Positions 33,341-45,163 of a stretch of 64,000 bases of DNA are shown piece by piece. The translations under genes were made by a program, and so were the position numbers. How positions within the stretch are numbered: position 1 is the stretch's first letter; each line of letters opens with the position of its first letter. A model generated the notes under the pieces. The model ran no database searches, had not been told where the DNA came from, and worked only from the letters and a program-made list of their open reading frames with translations. The DNA lies in assembly GCA_030248215.1 (NCBI GenBank), contig JASANG010002205.1, positions 1 through 64,000 on the forward strand, read 5' to 3'. The stretch comes from Enoplolaimus lenunculus. Taxonomy: Eukaryota > Nematoda > Enoplea > Enoplida > Thoracostomopsidae.

Positions 33341-33529
33341 ACAAATTTAGTTGAAATTTATTTTTCTGGGCATGATTTTTATTGTTTCGAGTACCCAGTA
33401 TGCGAAGTCATCTGCAGATTTATCTGTTTTTTGTATCCCCAGTGTTGCATTTGATTCTAAAGTAAATCGAATTAAACGACGAGAGAAAATTTCTTTACAA
33501 ACTTAGTTTTTTCTTTGTTAAAAACTCAG

Positions 33530-33689
33530 ATTCAAAAACACTTCCTGTCAGAAATCAGCAGTCATTGTTTCAAAAAATGCGAGAAGAACAAATATTTCTT
33601 CTTTATTTACGTCTCATCCATCAGCCTGCACAGTTGCAGAAAATATCTGAAACCATTTTAAAGCATCCTCATTTTGTTGGCCCGATCAA
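33530..33689 (+). CDS. Possible internal exon of an unrecognised gene
   Basis: TTTGTTAAAAACTCAG| precedes and CGATCAA|GTAAGA follows. Between them one frame reads SKTLPVRNQQSLFQKMREEQ, then IFLLYLRLIHQPAQLQKISE, then TILKHPHFVGPI, entering in phase 1 and leaving in phase 2. The composition is that of a helical protein. A second frame (IQKHFLSEISSH...) is open too and ends in a stop, which lowers confidence. No partner exon is certain, and I do not recognise the family. Confidence 0.3.
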
Positions 33690-33971
33690 GTAAGAATGAC
33701 CACTTTCGCAACAAAATTCAAAGATCACAACAAAATAAAAATTGTATTAAACGAAATTAGGTTTTTAACAATTTTTAACTGCATCGTTTGTCTCAACCTC
33801 AAAAGTAAAATTAACAAAATTTTGAAAATTTCGTCATTTATGGAATAAAATTTTAGAGCAAATTTTGACGATCACACGTTTTCGGCTTGTATTTTTGCCA
33901 AAGGTTTCGAGGAAAAATAAATGTTCGCAAAAAATGTTAGTTGCACCTATTCCAGTTAACAATGATGATAA

Positions 33972-34153
33972 GTAGCGCCCGTAGCCAGGGTTGGCCAGGC
34001 GGCAAGGCCTTTGTCTTCTCGATACTTTTTTTCCAGTGTCCCCTGAGAATAGATTCAACTTTGCTTGTAAGTCATCCGAAATGAAATCCTTGCATGTCCG
34101 TCCGAAAAATGTTTTCGCCCTCGACAGCTTGTTGAGCTGCCTATGGGTCTGTG
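33972..34153. mobile_element. Family E element
   Basis: CGCCCGTAGCCAGGGTTGGC at the left, TTTGCTTGTAAGTCATCCG inside, and a worn right end (GCTGCCTATGGGTCTG). The 118-codon minus-strand frame across it is repeat sequence. Confidence 0.6.
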
Positions 34154-34652
34154 GTAATTGTTCATAGACAAGTGATGCACACAGAACCATTGAATTTTAA
34201 AGTCAATCTTAGAGTCATTTTAGCAACCAGTGTCCAAAGTTTTTTAAATTTTTAAATTTTACTTAAAACGAATTGGTAATCATTGTTTGATGTTGCTTTT
34301 TTAAGTTTTTTACAAATCATCCATTGTCTGAATAAAGAAAAGTATGGCGGCATACATAGTCGGCTGCCTTTTCCATGCAATCAGACAATAAGAGAAACTT
34401 GTACCGCCATGGAATTTAATGTTTTTAAACGAAAAAGCCAAAGAATTTAAGTTTTTTCAAACCAAAAAGCGATATTATTGTGAGAAGTGCAGTATTGAAC
34501 GTTATATAAATCTGTATTTTGCGGCAAGCATTGTTGCCATTTAAGAGAAGTTTGCTAGTCGAGATCGGCAAGCCAAACAGAGTAAAGTTTCGTTAAAATT
34601 ATGGTTGACAGAATTTTAACTCTTTCAGGCATACAGTATTGTATATGTTGTG

Positions 34653-35081
34653 CTGTACTGGCCCGAATAAGACGGGAAAGACTGATATTTATTTGGCCTC
34701 TCCAGAGGAAACTCCGTGTTTTTTGGCTACGGACGGTTATTTATTTTTAACCCGCCCCTCGTTACTGATATATAAACGGTATTGCAACTATCCGTCGAAT
34801 TAAACGTTTATTTGTTTTGTGTTAATAGCTTGAGCGATAATGCAAGGTTATACATAGAAATGTACTTTCAAATCTTAACTACGCTTTAAAGTTTCGAAGT
34901 CAAATTATTCGGTCCTGGAGTCATTTATGCGCTACAATTAGGGATGATTGACATTTATGGACTCTAATTAGGGTTTTGGACTCTATCCGCTTACGGACTC
35001 TTATTAGGGATGACTGCTATTGATTGGGGCTCAAAATGGGGACCCCCTCTTATAACCACCCTCTTATTCGGGTCACTACAG
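34653..35081. mobile_element. Family C element, copy 5
   Basis: CTGTACTGGCCCGAATAAG to GGGTCACTACAG, followed by TA. Body landmarks present (GGTCCTGGAGTCATTTATGC). Confidence 0.85.
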
Positions 35082-35816
35082 TAGTTGCACACTCTTGTCC
35101 AAAAGTGATCATCCACTCTTGTTTTCATTAACCTAAGGATAAGCCTAATCTTTAAATGTGGCAAAAGTGTACAAGAGAATACTCGACGACTCGCGACGAG
35201 TATTTTACGCAACACTGACGATTGCAGTAAAATCCAACGGCTTATAGCTAAGACTTACTTGTATCCGTAGTACAAAATGCAGATAAAGCATGAGTTGAGA
35301 TTTCAAAGACTAAAATCTAAGTTTCAACAAAAAAACCTGTTCGAAGCAATTTCTGAACCGCTAATGATTTTAAGTTCTGGTGTCATTTTACCAACAAAAA
35401 GTAATCGCATTTAGCGCAAATCTGTATTAATATCAGGTTCCGCTACTTAAATTTGAATTTGTTTTCACAGTAAAATTCAAAATACATAAATGCCGTACAA
35501 AATGCTAAACAAACAACAAACGTAGTCAAAATTTTTGTGTACCGGCCATGTCTTGGAACGGACTGCTTCAGTCATGGGCGTAGCCAGAATATTGAAATGG
35601 GGGAAGGGTTTACGTTCTATAAAAATTTCAAAGGGAAAGCTTTTGTGCTACAATTGAAAAAGTATCTAAATCATTCACATAAATAACTAATGGGGGTTGT
35701 ATAAAACTGTCCTGCCTACACCATTCGTTCTTATTTGTTGTTACTAAAAAGGATCGGGCACAGGAGTTCACTTTTTGGAAACATCTTTAGCCAAGTAAAC
35801 ACGACAAGAACGCTAC
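35082..35816 (+). repeat. Inverted duplication, left arm (about 0.73 kb)
   Basis: Matches 48343-49055 in reverse complement over essentially its whole length with few differences. Shared landmarks, read on plus here: GAGAATACTCGACGACTCG, GGTTCCGCTACTTAAATTTG, CCGGCCATGTCTTGGAACGG and GATCGGGCACAGGAGTTCAC. It starts in a family D end (GTTGCACACTCTTGTCC). The two arms enclose the first TRPC exon. Confidence 0.9.
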
Positions 35817-35830
35817 ATTGGGACGCAAAA

Positions 35831-35872
35831 CTGCCCTCTTATTATCCCCCTGTCTTATTCGGGTCACTACAG
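35831..35872. mobile_element. Family C right-end fragment
   Basis: Only the last about 40 bases of the family (TCTTATTCGGGTCACTACAG), followed by TA. Confidence 0.7.
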
Positions 35873-36161
35873 TATATAAGTAATATATTCTACACAGTGC
35901 ACTGTTTCATACACCAACGTCCGTGTTCGATTCCTTACTTGAATAATAGATTTCAACTGAAATTGCAACAATTGATATGATAAAGGGTAAAAGAAACTCA
36001 TTACTTTGTTGCTTGAAGGGTTGCGTAAGTAGTCATCTTCTATACTCAGTTTGCCTCTGGCTTTGAAATTTCGCTCATATCTTATGATGACGAGGTTACT
36101 GTGTTATTTTGGTATATAGGTTTCTAGGCTAATAAAGTTTACTTGTTGGTTTGTTAAATTT

Positions 36162-36306
36162 AACCCTTTCTCACATGAATATTTTCTATTTCCCTTGAGG
36201 CCTACTTTTATGCTAGGATTTGAACTCCAGTGACTGGAGGGGAGGCGTATACCATCACCACTCAGCTATAGGAGCTTGACGCTCGAGCCCGAGGGGGCTC
36301 TTACGT
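36162..36306 (-). mobile_element. tRNA-derived SINE, copy S2
   Basis: On the minus strand: GAGCCCCCTCGGGCTCGAGC, then AGCTCCTATAGCTGAGTGG (box A-like TAGCTGAGTGG), then GAGTTCAAATCCTAGC (box B-like AGTTCAAATCC). The tail ends in TATTCATGTGAGAAAGGGTT. Nearly identical to S3. Confidence 0.7.
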
Positions 36307-36454
36307 CTTGTGGTGATTTAGTACTGTGTATACGTGTTACAATTGTTAAACACGGTGCGATATATACTATTTAACGTATATACACTGCGCTGAGTTGCCT
36401 ACAGCCAACTCAATGTGAGAAGGGGTTATAGATAGTAAACCGAAAATTTTTTGC

Positions 36455-36604
36455 TTAACCCTTTCTCACATGAATATTTTCCATTTTCTCTGAGACCTAC
36501 TTTTATGCTAGGATTTGAACTCCAGTGACTGGAGGGGAGGCGTATACCATCACCACTCAGCTATAGGAGCTTGACGCTCGAGCCCGAGGGGGCTCTCACG
36601 TCTT
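36455..36604 (-). mobile_element. tRNA-derived SINE, copy S3
   Basis: Same order of head, box A, box B and tail as S2, with very few differences, about 150 bases further on and in the same orientation. Both are followed by AAACAC.GTGCGATAT, so the pair may be a recent tandem duplication. Confidence 0.7.
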
Positions 36605-36631
36605 AAACACTGTGCGATATTGGGGACCCAC

Positions 36632-36901
36632 ATATTAAAAAATGTACAACCGGGTGTTGTATTTTTGGCCGGCCCCTCTTGTTTAAAGGGGGGTTGCTAT
36701 CACATGAATCCTAAATTAAACTATAATGGGAGCATGTTTGACGCGGCATATATAAAGTGCCATGACTCGCACCGGGTGTACCCCACTCTAAATAAGGTGG
36801 GTGGGGCAAAAACGCAACGCGTCAAGGAATACATTCTTTTTACACAGAATGTTCCCAGTTGTACACTCTTGTTAAGTAACATTTATCCACTCTTGGTAAA
36901 G
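36632..36901. mobile_element. Family D element, copy 4
   Basis: GTACAACCGGGTGTTGTATT at the left, AAAACGCAACGCGTCAAGG and AGTTGTACACTCTTGTTAAG at the right, ending CCACTCTTGG. C/G runs inside. A 105-codon frame across it is repeat sequence. Confidence 0.65.
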
Positions 36902-37183
36902 ATAATCACAGCACTATTTTGGCGACTAATGTGGTAAGGGACTATGTGTGAATTAATTCGAAACAATTTTTAGCAAAAAGTATGTGCAACTTTGGTTAAC
37001 CAATTCGCGTGACGAATATTACATGGTTTACATGGGGGTGGGTAGGACTTCATTTCGGGAGATCGTTCGTATAAAGGTTTATTTGCAATCAACCGTAGCC
37101 AACGAGAAAGTCGTTTGACCTCTGCCGGTTTTTATACAGTCCGGAAGTGTTTTTTCGAGCGTTTCTAGAAATTTCGTGAAATA

Positions 37184-37626
37184 CTGTAGTGACCCGAATA
37201 GTAGGTGGGTAATAAAAGAGGGTCCCCATTTGGGTCTCAATCAGTAGGAGTCCGTATCCCTTATAAGATTCCGTAAGCAGATAGAGTTCCAAAATCCTAA
37301 TTTGAGTCCATAAATGTCAATTATCTCTAATTGTAGTGCTTAAATGACTCCAGGACCAAATAATGTTGAGTTCGAAACTTTAATGCATACTTAAGTTTTG
37401 GAACTACATTCCGAAGTATAACCTTCCATTATCGTTCAAGCTTTTGATACAAGGCAAATAAACGTTTAATGCAAACGATATTTGCAAAACATGATATATT
37501 AGTAACGGACGGCGGTGGAGGGCGGGTTAAAAATAAATAGCAGTCTGTATCCGAATAACAGGAGGGAGGGCACACTCTGGATATCCAAATTAATATCAGC
37601 CCCCCATCTTATTCTGGTCACTACAA
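37184..37626. mobile_element. Family C element, copy 6
   Basis: CTGTAGTGACCCGAATAGTAG to TATTCTGGTCACTACAA, TA on both sides (37182-37183, 37627-37628). About 443 bases. Confidence 0.9.
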
Positions 37627-37628
37627 TA

Positions 37629-38883
37629 TATCCCATATCCGCTTGTATATGCCCCTGAATAGTCATGTTTATCAAAGGTTTCAAACGCAACTTTACTCAA
37701 AAACCGAAACGACTCAAATCAAATTACACGCCCCAATTTTCCAAAAACAATTGGTTTAATTTTAATCTAATTTTACACTCAGACTCGCCATTCATTGGCA
37801 TATAGTATACTGTTTTGAATATAGATATATCATTTAGATTTATGGATACACTCGGCCAGCCCCGTTAGCAAAAATTGTTAAGGGGGAACGCAAAAATGTT
37901 ACATAAAATAAATTTGCTTTCCGTACATTTTTTCAACGCTGTGGAAATTTTTTAGGGCAGAGGGGCGTTAAGATGTCCGTAGAAGCGGCGACGCCTTACC
38001 CCCACCCCTCCGCTAGTTCAACCACAGTATTTTGGTCGTATGGTTTCATCTTTGAATGTTTGTTCAACTATTCAAAATTTGTCTTAATTGATCGGCGAGA
38101 ACTAGCTTTTTTTAGTTAGAACGCACAATCTAAAATGTTTGATAGAGTCAAAGGTGCTCTTCTGCAGACTTGCATCTCTCACACAAGCTTAACTATTAGC
38201 TTGAGCTCAAATCATTGTCCAAGGCTAAGTGCTAAGCCTAAGTTATGGTCAAAATATTAAAATTATTTAAAATATGGTCAAAATATTAAAATTATTAGAA
38301 ACTGTGTTGGAAAGTGTGTCCAGATGGCCGGCCAGATATGCTAACAGACTCAACAGAGCTTTTTCCCCGTTTAAAAAATTTTGTTTCATTTTGTGTAAGC
38401 ATCAAAATTGTTAAATAAAAATAAAAACAAGCGAATACACTCTCACGACTTATTACACGGATACGATCTAAGTTTATATTAAAAATGAATATAAATATCG
38501 CCAGGCATTTCAGTATTTAAGCTTTTCCAAGTGGTTTTGATTAGAGTTTCTGCAAAAAAGGGTTAAAACGTTCAGTTTCAATGTTTGCTGGTACGTACAC
38601 TTACTCGGCAAATCTGAATTCTGGGAGCCTAACCCACGGACAGACCGGGGGCGTCAGAGACTGGGAAGCTTCAGATTACGCTTAGAAATATGCTTATGTG
38701 TAGGCTTAGGCTTAGAATTTAGTTTAGACTTAGACTTGGAATTTGTAGGTACGCCGCTAGAGTTAGAAGGGCCATTTACTATATGTTTTGCTGTTTTCAG
38801 AGTGTCATATATAATGTCAATAAGTGTTTTTTAATTTGATTACAATAAATCTGTAGTAGGAAGCACCGAAGGACTCGTCGCAT
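37629..38883. other. Upstream flank of the TRPC start, no gene
   Basis: AT-rich. A 30-base direct duplication (ATGGTCAAAATATTAAAATT) lies at 38242-38300 and TTAGGC-like words at 38675-38740. A GT-AG-like exon reading ESVSRWPARYANRLNRAF at about 38310-38390, with the donor TGT|GTAAGC, was considered but does not fit the downstream phase. The sequence just before 38884 has acceptor-like TAGTAG, so an earlier exon is not excluded. Confidence 0.4.
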
Positions 38884-38974
38884 ATGAAGCCAACAAGGAA
38901 TATTGCAAATTCTGACAGAAAACGTAGTCAAGATCATGACGAAGCTTCTGAAAGCGAACGGCAAGCGCTTTTAG
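38884..38974 (+). CDS. TRPC-type cation channel, first coding exon
   Basis: ATG 38884 opens 30 codons (MKPTRNIANSDRKRSQDHDE, then ASESERQALL) to the donor TTAG|GTAAGC, leaving one G. The next exon at 61633 begins AT, making Asp31 (G|AT), so the phases agree over a 22.7-kb intron. The peptide is charged and disordered, as usual for a cytoplasmic N-terminus. There is no independent proof that the two exons are joined; the short length and good donor make it likely. Confidence 0.6.
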
Positions 38975-39446
38975 GTAAGCATCAATATAATTTTTTTGGA
39001 ATATTAATACGGAAAATACGAAAATTAAAGTCAAAAGTTGCAATTTATTCAAGTTTGCACAACGCCAGAACAAAAATTGGTTAAATGTCAAGCTGCATAA
39101 GTTTATTTAACCATTATTACTCTATTGGACCCGACTTTACGCACCGCTAGAATATAAACACCTAGCTAGGTGTGCAAGTCGAGTCTAGTGGAAAAAGGTT
39201 TCAATAAGCTTGTGCAGCTAAACCTTTACCAATTTTTTTGCTCCGTATACTCGCCCCAGCGTGCCAGATAAATGTCCGACGAACCGATGGAAATGCCGTC
39301 CAGTCAGCAAAATAAAAAAATTCTTGGTTATGTAATTATTTTTTTTTAAGGGTCACAAGTGAGCATGGAGCTCTGGTTGATATAAAATGACGAGGCTAAT
39401 TTCAAGTTCCACTCCACTAATCGTGGGGCAGCTGTATCGACTTGCA

Positions 39447-39649
39447 GGCCCATGTTACTTTAAGGGCCGTAGAGGTTTCCGGTGGGTCTATAAAACGGTG
39501 TGTTTAGATTCTAGATTACAATTTCTGGCTTAGGCTTAGGCTTAGGCTTAGGCTTAGGCTTAGGAACACATTTTTGCAACGCTTAGGCTTAGGCTTAGGC
39601 TTAGGAATACGCTTAATCTACTGTTACGGCCCTAAAAGTAACATTGGCC
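39447..39649. mobile_element. Family A element, best copy: five perfect TTAGGC units, 8-bp duplication
   Basis: GGCCCATGTTACTTTAAGGG to CCCTAAAAGTAACATTGGCC with GACTTGCA directly outside both ends (39439-39446 and 39650-39657). Inside, 39530-39559 holds five perfect TTAGGC units, and a second array lies at about 39581-39605. The spacer between the arrays (AACACATTTTTGCAACG) is shared with other A copies. No coding capacity. Confidence 0.93.
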
Positions 39650-39657
39650 GACTTGCA

Positions 39658-40791
39658 TATACCTGCCGGCGTCCGCGCCTCCAAGATAATATTCTTGATC
39701 TCATCATGCAATAACTTAAACTATATTTACTGAAAACTACGTTTAGTCATTAATTTCTATATTTTTAAGTCATTGTTTAGATTTTAAACCAATTAGAGTG
39801 CCGGCAAAAACCGTTACCCCGCAAGGTTTAGGTTAACATTAATAGGGAGTGCTAGCAGCGTTTGAATTGATTACTATTTGTGAAACTTTGCCGCCCGAAC
39901 AATGCTATCGAGAATGTTACCTAGCGTTTAACGTCTTTTATATTCATATATGTGTGTAAATAGTTGACTGCCACGGCCTATACTCAAGTTAAACTTGGGG
40001 GCCTTTAAAATTAAATTAGATTCACTTTCTACTATTTATGAAATGATGTTATCCGGTCCCATGCGTCTCTTCAATGAGTGACAACTCATAAAACTTCGCG
40101 AGTGAAACAAGTGAGGAGAGTGACAACATGTTTTTGTACGCAAACTCATCACAAAATTTAGTTTTGTAGGTTTTTATGTTTGATTTTGCCTTTGCACACC
40201 GGAGCCTATTTTAGCACGGACTCTCACCATCAGGGTGGCGCAGGACACTAAGCACAGTAGTGCCACCCACACACTGCTATCGAGAACGGTACTACTTTTG
40301 AGCGCGATCCCGATGTCTGCGTGAGTGCTTGCAGATAGTGCTTTATAATTGCAATATTGCTCCTAAAGCAAATTAATACACTAAATGTTTTTTGTATACC
40401 ACAAATGAAATTGGCATAAGGAAATTTATTTTAAAAATACGCTGAGAAGAATTTGTCCTATCGTAAACGGTTCGTCCAACGCGCGTTTAAAACAACAAGA
40501 ACACCGCCTAAAAATATTTCGGACAACAACTGCAGTTCCAAAATAGTTCCAAAATCACATTTCCAACACCAATCGTCGCATAAGCGTAAAAACAACTAAG
40601 AACGTTAAGCTTCAGGAATTTGTCATTAATTTTGAAATTGGTAGTTTACAAAGAAACATGGAATCTTATAATTAGAGCTAAAAGAAATTTTAAACAAAAT
40701 TGCATCGTCTGAAATTTCGATCTCGATCAATTGGTTTGACTCAAAGTCACTGTGAATTATACCAGTTTTAAAGGTCTACTTTAAAAAGCAC

Positions 40792-40844
<53 letters not shown>

Positions 40845-41744
40845 CTTAATTGTTGTATCAAAAAATAGCTATCTAATTTAAAGAATCATTCACATTTTTG
40901 TGATTGACATATGATTTAGGATTTGATTATTTTTTAAATTGCTTGATATGCTTCAACGATTTGCATCTGTCGTAAGTTCAGTGTTGCTGAAAATGCAATT
41001 TATCACGAGCATCCGTTAATCATATCATACTGTTTTCGTCCTGAATGGTCCGCTCCGGTGCTTGGCAGCTTGTCAAAAATGAAATTCGTTATTAATGATG
41101 GACTCGTTTTACTGGACCCATGTTGCATTGAATAGCTTTTGGATTTCCCTGCGCCACAATGCTTAAGCTGAGACATTTTGTCTTAGACTGCGCTTAGGTT
41201 TAGGTTTAGGGATATGCTTAGGCTACTGTTACGTCGGCAAAAGTCACAGTGACCGATTAATGGTTTTTTTAGATTTTTTGAAAATTGTATTGTTAAAATA
41301 CATATATATGTATTTTCAAAGCGTTCCAAATTGCCGTACTGGTAAAACTCATGCGAGTGTGACACGAAATACTGAGACACAACGGAAGCTTTAACTGATC
41401 TAATTTAGTTGGCCTGTCATAGTTTCTAAAAACTTTGGTATTTTGCTAGGAGAGTGTGTTTTATGTTTGTTGACATGTTGGTTTTGTGTTTCTGTTTGAC
41501 TGTATAGCGTGTTTGGTTTATCCAACAAAGTTTTGTGATATAAACACCGTGACCCATGTTAATACATTTAGCGACGAGGAACATTTTGTTTCTTCTACTC
41601 GTACTGAACTTGAGTAGTCTTAGACTTCAGACTAATTTTTGCTTTGGCTTACTTGTAACACACTAATTTTTATTGCTTCTGAAATTTAGCGACATTTATG
41701 CTTCCTATGTCAGTTGTACACGTATCTGCCAAGCTTCTACACAT
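39658..41744. other. No gene seen
   Basis: AT-rich sequence with a TA dinucleotide tract (40794-40840) and short TTAGGC-like words at 41190-41225. Nothing else supported. Confidence 0.35.
40794..40840. repeat. TA dinucleotide microsatellite
   Basis: A continuous TA run broken once by TATG. Confidence 0.95.
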
Positions 41745-41756
41745 CATACCTTTAGT

Positions 41757-41990
41757 GGCGTAAGCTTTTAACCTATTTCTGAGCCTATTCTTAAGCCTAA
41801 CCCTAACCTTACGCCAAAACCTAAAAATCCTTAACCTATACTGCAGTCTGAAAATTTCGAAAACTGTGGTGGCCTAAACGTTTAGCCTAATTCTAAGCCT
41901 GTTCTTATAAGCCTATCCCTAACCTTACGCCAAAGTCTAATAATTCTTAACGTATGCTGCAATCTGAAAATTTCAAAAACTGTGGGCGAA
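41757..41990. repeat. About 120-bp tandem duplication rich in TAAGCC words
   Basis: Two copies, each running from AGCCTATTCTTAAGCCTA-like sequence through ACCTTACGCCAAA to CTGAAAATTTC.AAAACTG. They contain degenerate TTAGGC units on the reverse strand. Confidence 0.75.
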
Positions 41991-42561
41991 ATATACAAGA
42001 CGCCGTCAATGGATTTGACCCTGTATTTACACCATCCAATTTGTCGGTAATCCGTTCTCACAGTGAACCTTGGCTTCAATTTTTAGGTACCTTTGTTCTT
42101 AAACTGGCATAATCTGTTAGCATTGGATTTTATACAGTTTTAGTTCACAGCAAATACTGCAAATACCGGTGTTGAGGTACAAAATGTACGATTTGATAGG
42201 AATTGACATCAAATATCTGACGTTTTATTATTTGTTTTCGTATCCGGTTTCGTGAAGTTGAATATAAATGAACAGTTTTAGAGGTTAGAACGTACTTACA
42301 GATAACAGTTAAGCAAGCATATTATGCTCAAAGCAACGTTGTGTACCAGCGTGAAAACATATTCAACCGTCAAGATCATGGGTGCCTTCAGGTATATGGT
42401 ATGTGTAAGAGGGGGAAATCGTACCCCCACTTGATTCTCTGGCCAATTTTTTATATAGGGCGGTCTAGAACAAAATATATATAATAGTTAATGGTGTCAG
42501 CCTGTCACCTATTATATGTTGTGCTCAGAAACCCCACTTGCACACTTCGGGCATCCATGCC

Positions 42562-42727
42562 GTGTCCGTAGCCCGAGTGAGCCTATGTCGCACAAATCTA
42601 CTAAAAATTTTGGCTTACAAGAAAAATTTTTAACCCCTATTGAAACCTTGTTAATATTTCAACCGCAAACCCCGCCTAATACCTGTTTTGGTCCGGCCTA
42701 ACAGGATAAGCCGGCTACGGGCATGGC
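42562..42727. mobile_element. Family E element
   Basis: TCCGTAGCCCGAGTGAGCC to AAGCCGGCTACGGGCATGG, inverted ends, with AAAAATTTTGGCTTACAAG inside. Confidence 0.65.
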
Positions 42728-42844
42728 CTTAGCTCATGGCGAAAAATAGCATAAACATACTGCAAAACGGTTTAATAAACTTTTACTTCAAAGGAAATTT
42801 AATTTCACGTTGTCGACCATTTAAAAAATGAAATGTTCATATAT

Positions 42845-43023
42845 TATCCAGATTGGACCCGTAGCAAGCCTATCTTGCTAGGGTGGGGGCTAAAAAATTT
42901 TCAAGAGAGGCATACAAGGGTTTTCGTTTACTTACAAGCAAGGGTGAAATTTTTATAGGGGGCCAAAATTTTTCCAGGGGTTGCGGAGTCTCCCCTTTCT
43001 GGCCCCCTTGGTTACGGATCCGA
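42845..43023. mobile_element. Family E element, well-preserved
   Basis: GACCCGTAGCAAGCC to CCTTGGTTACGGATCCG. The inner order is GGGCTAAAAAATTTTCAAG, GGGTTTTCGTTTACTTACAA and CAAAATTTTTCCAGGGG. Could be a hAT-type non-autonomous element; I see no certain target duplication. Confidence 0.7.
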
Positions 43024-43527
43024 TCCAGATGCTCAACAAACTCTGCATGAACGTACGTTTAAATTGCCAAAACATACTTGAGATTTTGATAGAAGTTTTT
43101 TAATGGCAAATATGCTCGGGGCCAAAATTTACGAGAAACCAGCAACTTTCGAAAACTTTTCTTTAGTTGAACGCAAAACAAATCTATAAATGTATTAACG
43201 CGTAAACACTTGTCATATTATGCTCCAGGCAGGCAATTGCGAACAAACGTTACCAACCATCAATTCAGAATGACCATTTAGGAATAGCCTGTTATATTCA
43301 GTGTTGTATCCTGATTTTCAGTTTGGAAGGGTATAACCTTATATACGTAAGAAAACAGTTTTAACCTTTAGGATCGAGAAGAATAATTTAAACGTATTAT
43401 GTATTGAGGGAAAGAGAAAAAATAGGATTTTAATTTTGAAGACATAATCGTATGCAAACGTTTTTTAACTTCTAAAATTCAGAAGGTTACATCAAAGCCT
43501 GTCAAAAGTGTTTCTATACTTGTTTTA

Positions 43528-43685
43528 GCCCATATAATGATTAGGGGCGGAATGTTTTTCTGTGGCACTATCAATGAATAAGCTTAAGCCTTAGACTATT
43601 TGTTTTGCTTGGTTTAGGCTTAGGCTTAGGCTTAGGCTTAGGAATATGCTTATAAAACGGTTCCGCCTCTATATTTTACATTGGC
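43528..43685. mobile_element. Family F element with TTAGGC array (opposite orientation)
   Basis: GCCCATATAATGATTAGGGG to GGTTCCGCCTCTATATTTTA and CATTGGC. Four consecutive TTAGGC units lie at about 43613-43642. Confidence 0.75.
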
Positions 43686-44146
43686 AATTGTTTCTGCAAA
43701 AATTTCGGGAGCGGATATATTCTATCTATTGCTCTCCTTGTACAAACATCTGGTATTATTGTATATTTTTATTCCTATTAAAAATAGCTCAAAAGTTTAA
43801 TCACGCCTATCAAATTTTCTAAATTGCAATAAACTTGCAGCTGTATTTTGATTTGATCCAGTTAAAGACGGCTTTTGTATAAACTTTCTGTGTTATTTAA
43901 ATGAACTGAACAACAATGGGATTATGATTTTGTTATGAACTTAAATTTAACCAGAAAAATAAGCAAGTTTGTCTGGAGGACAGCAGTTTGCAATTTTCGT
44001 TCGCTCAATTGCTGAGCAACTGTGCATGAATATACACAATAGTATTATATCTGCAAGGCAGTTTGCAAACTGCTTTAGACGTATAGCGGGCCATAGATCT
44101 TATATGGTGCAGTTGTTGTGAACGACACTTTAAAACCTCGGAAAGG

Positions 44147-44560
44147 GATCCGTAGCCAGGGCCGGTGTTAGGATAGTCGGCCCCCCAAACGTGTGCGAGA
44201 GGCCCCAATAAAATGCTTCACGACTCTAGGATTTGGAGTGTCGATCATAAAAATCACCTTGTCAATAAGAAAGTTTTAGACTTGCAAAACTAACATCGTG
44301 GCCCGCGAAAATTTTTTACTTCGCCAAAATGATGTCGGCAAATGGTCGGGAACCCCCAATTGGAGGGATTGGAGGGGTGCTCCTGTCGGCACTGTCCATA
44401 GGTAAAGCAGGCTTCGGGTGAAAATGTAAGCCCGCTACTAAAAAAATTTTACCACGCATTGAAAAGCTTTAGTACCGCGTGTAAGTCATGTAAACTCCCG
44501 CCTGCCTTCCTGAAAATATTTCGCGCACCCGTAGCATGTTGAGCTGGCTAAGGCGTCCGC
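44147..44560. mobile_element. Family E elements, compound
   Basis: CCGTAGCCAGGGCCGGTGTT at the left, several C/G-run blocks (CCCCCAATTGGAGGGATTGG), and a worn right end (GAGCTGGCTAAGGCGTCC). Probably two copies run together. Confidence 0.5.
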
Positions 44561-44972
44561 TCGTAGGGACTCGGGTTTTGCTGAAAAGTTTGAGATAATG
44601 CATGTAATTAATCATGTACTGCATATTTTTATCATTGAATGTTGTCTCCGATACAAAAGCGCTGTGCAAGGCTTTGCCTTAAAAAATAACAACTATTTAC
44701 TAACTTTTTTCGCTAAAATGATTTATGTTTTCGACAAACCTTGACTTGACTTTGTGCAGGTACGCGGCAACAGGAGAGTCTGAGATTTTAGTCGCCACCC
44801 CCAGAAAAGTGTACAATGATGCCGACGATACATAAACCCCCCAAAACGAAAGTTTGTTGTTTGGATTTATTAGCTGACTTTTTACTTGATTCGTTCTTGA
44901 GATTTTTAAGCTATTCAACCTAACGTTTTACTCTTGCTTGCCTATCAAACAACCAATTAGTTATCGGATTTG

Positions 44973-45163
44973 ATGTCCCGACCGTTTTGGCGTCCGCTGA
45001 TAACCTACTGTTTGACACTCCTGGAAACAAATGTTTCCTGCGTCTTTGATAATGTCCCCCTGTTTTGGGTTTGGTATTCATTGACGGCACTCAACTTATT
45101 TTCGTTTTGGTTTGTTTTAGCGTCTTTACCATCTTCGCCGCTACCCAGATTATCGTAAATCAT
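44973..45163. other. Patch open on both strands, possible small coding exon
   Basis: Plus: ATG 44973 gives 61 residues, MSRPFWRPLITYCLTLLETN... with a hydrophobic stretch (PLFWVWYSLTALNLFSFW). Minus: ATG at 45163 gives 52 residues, MIYDNLGSGEDGKDAKTNQN... to VSRSVKQ and a TAG at 45005, hydrophilic and protein-like. Both cannot be equally real. The minus reading looks more natural in composition, but no splice partner is seen for either. Confidence 0.25.

Noticed and set aside
39530-39605. TTAGGC array as a chromosome end or fusion scar
   Set aside because: The arrays are short, lie inside elements with 8-bp target duplications, and recur at many sites; true telomeres or fusion points would not.
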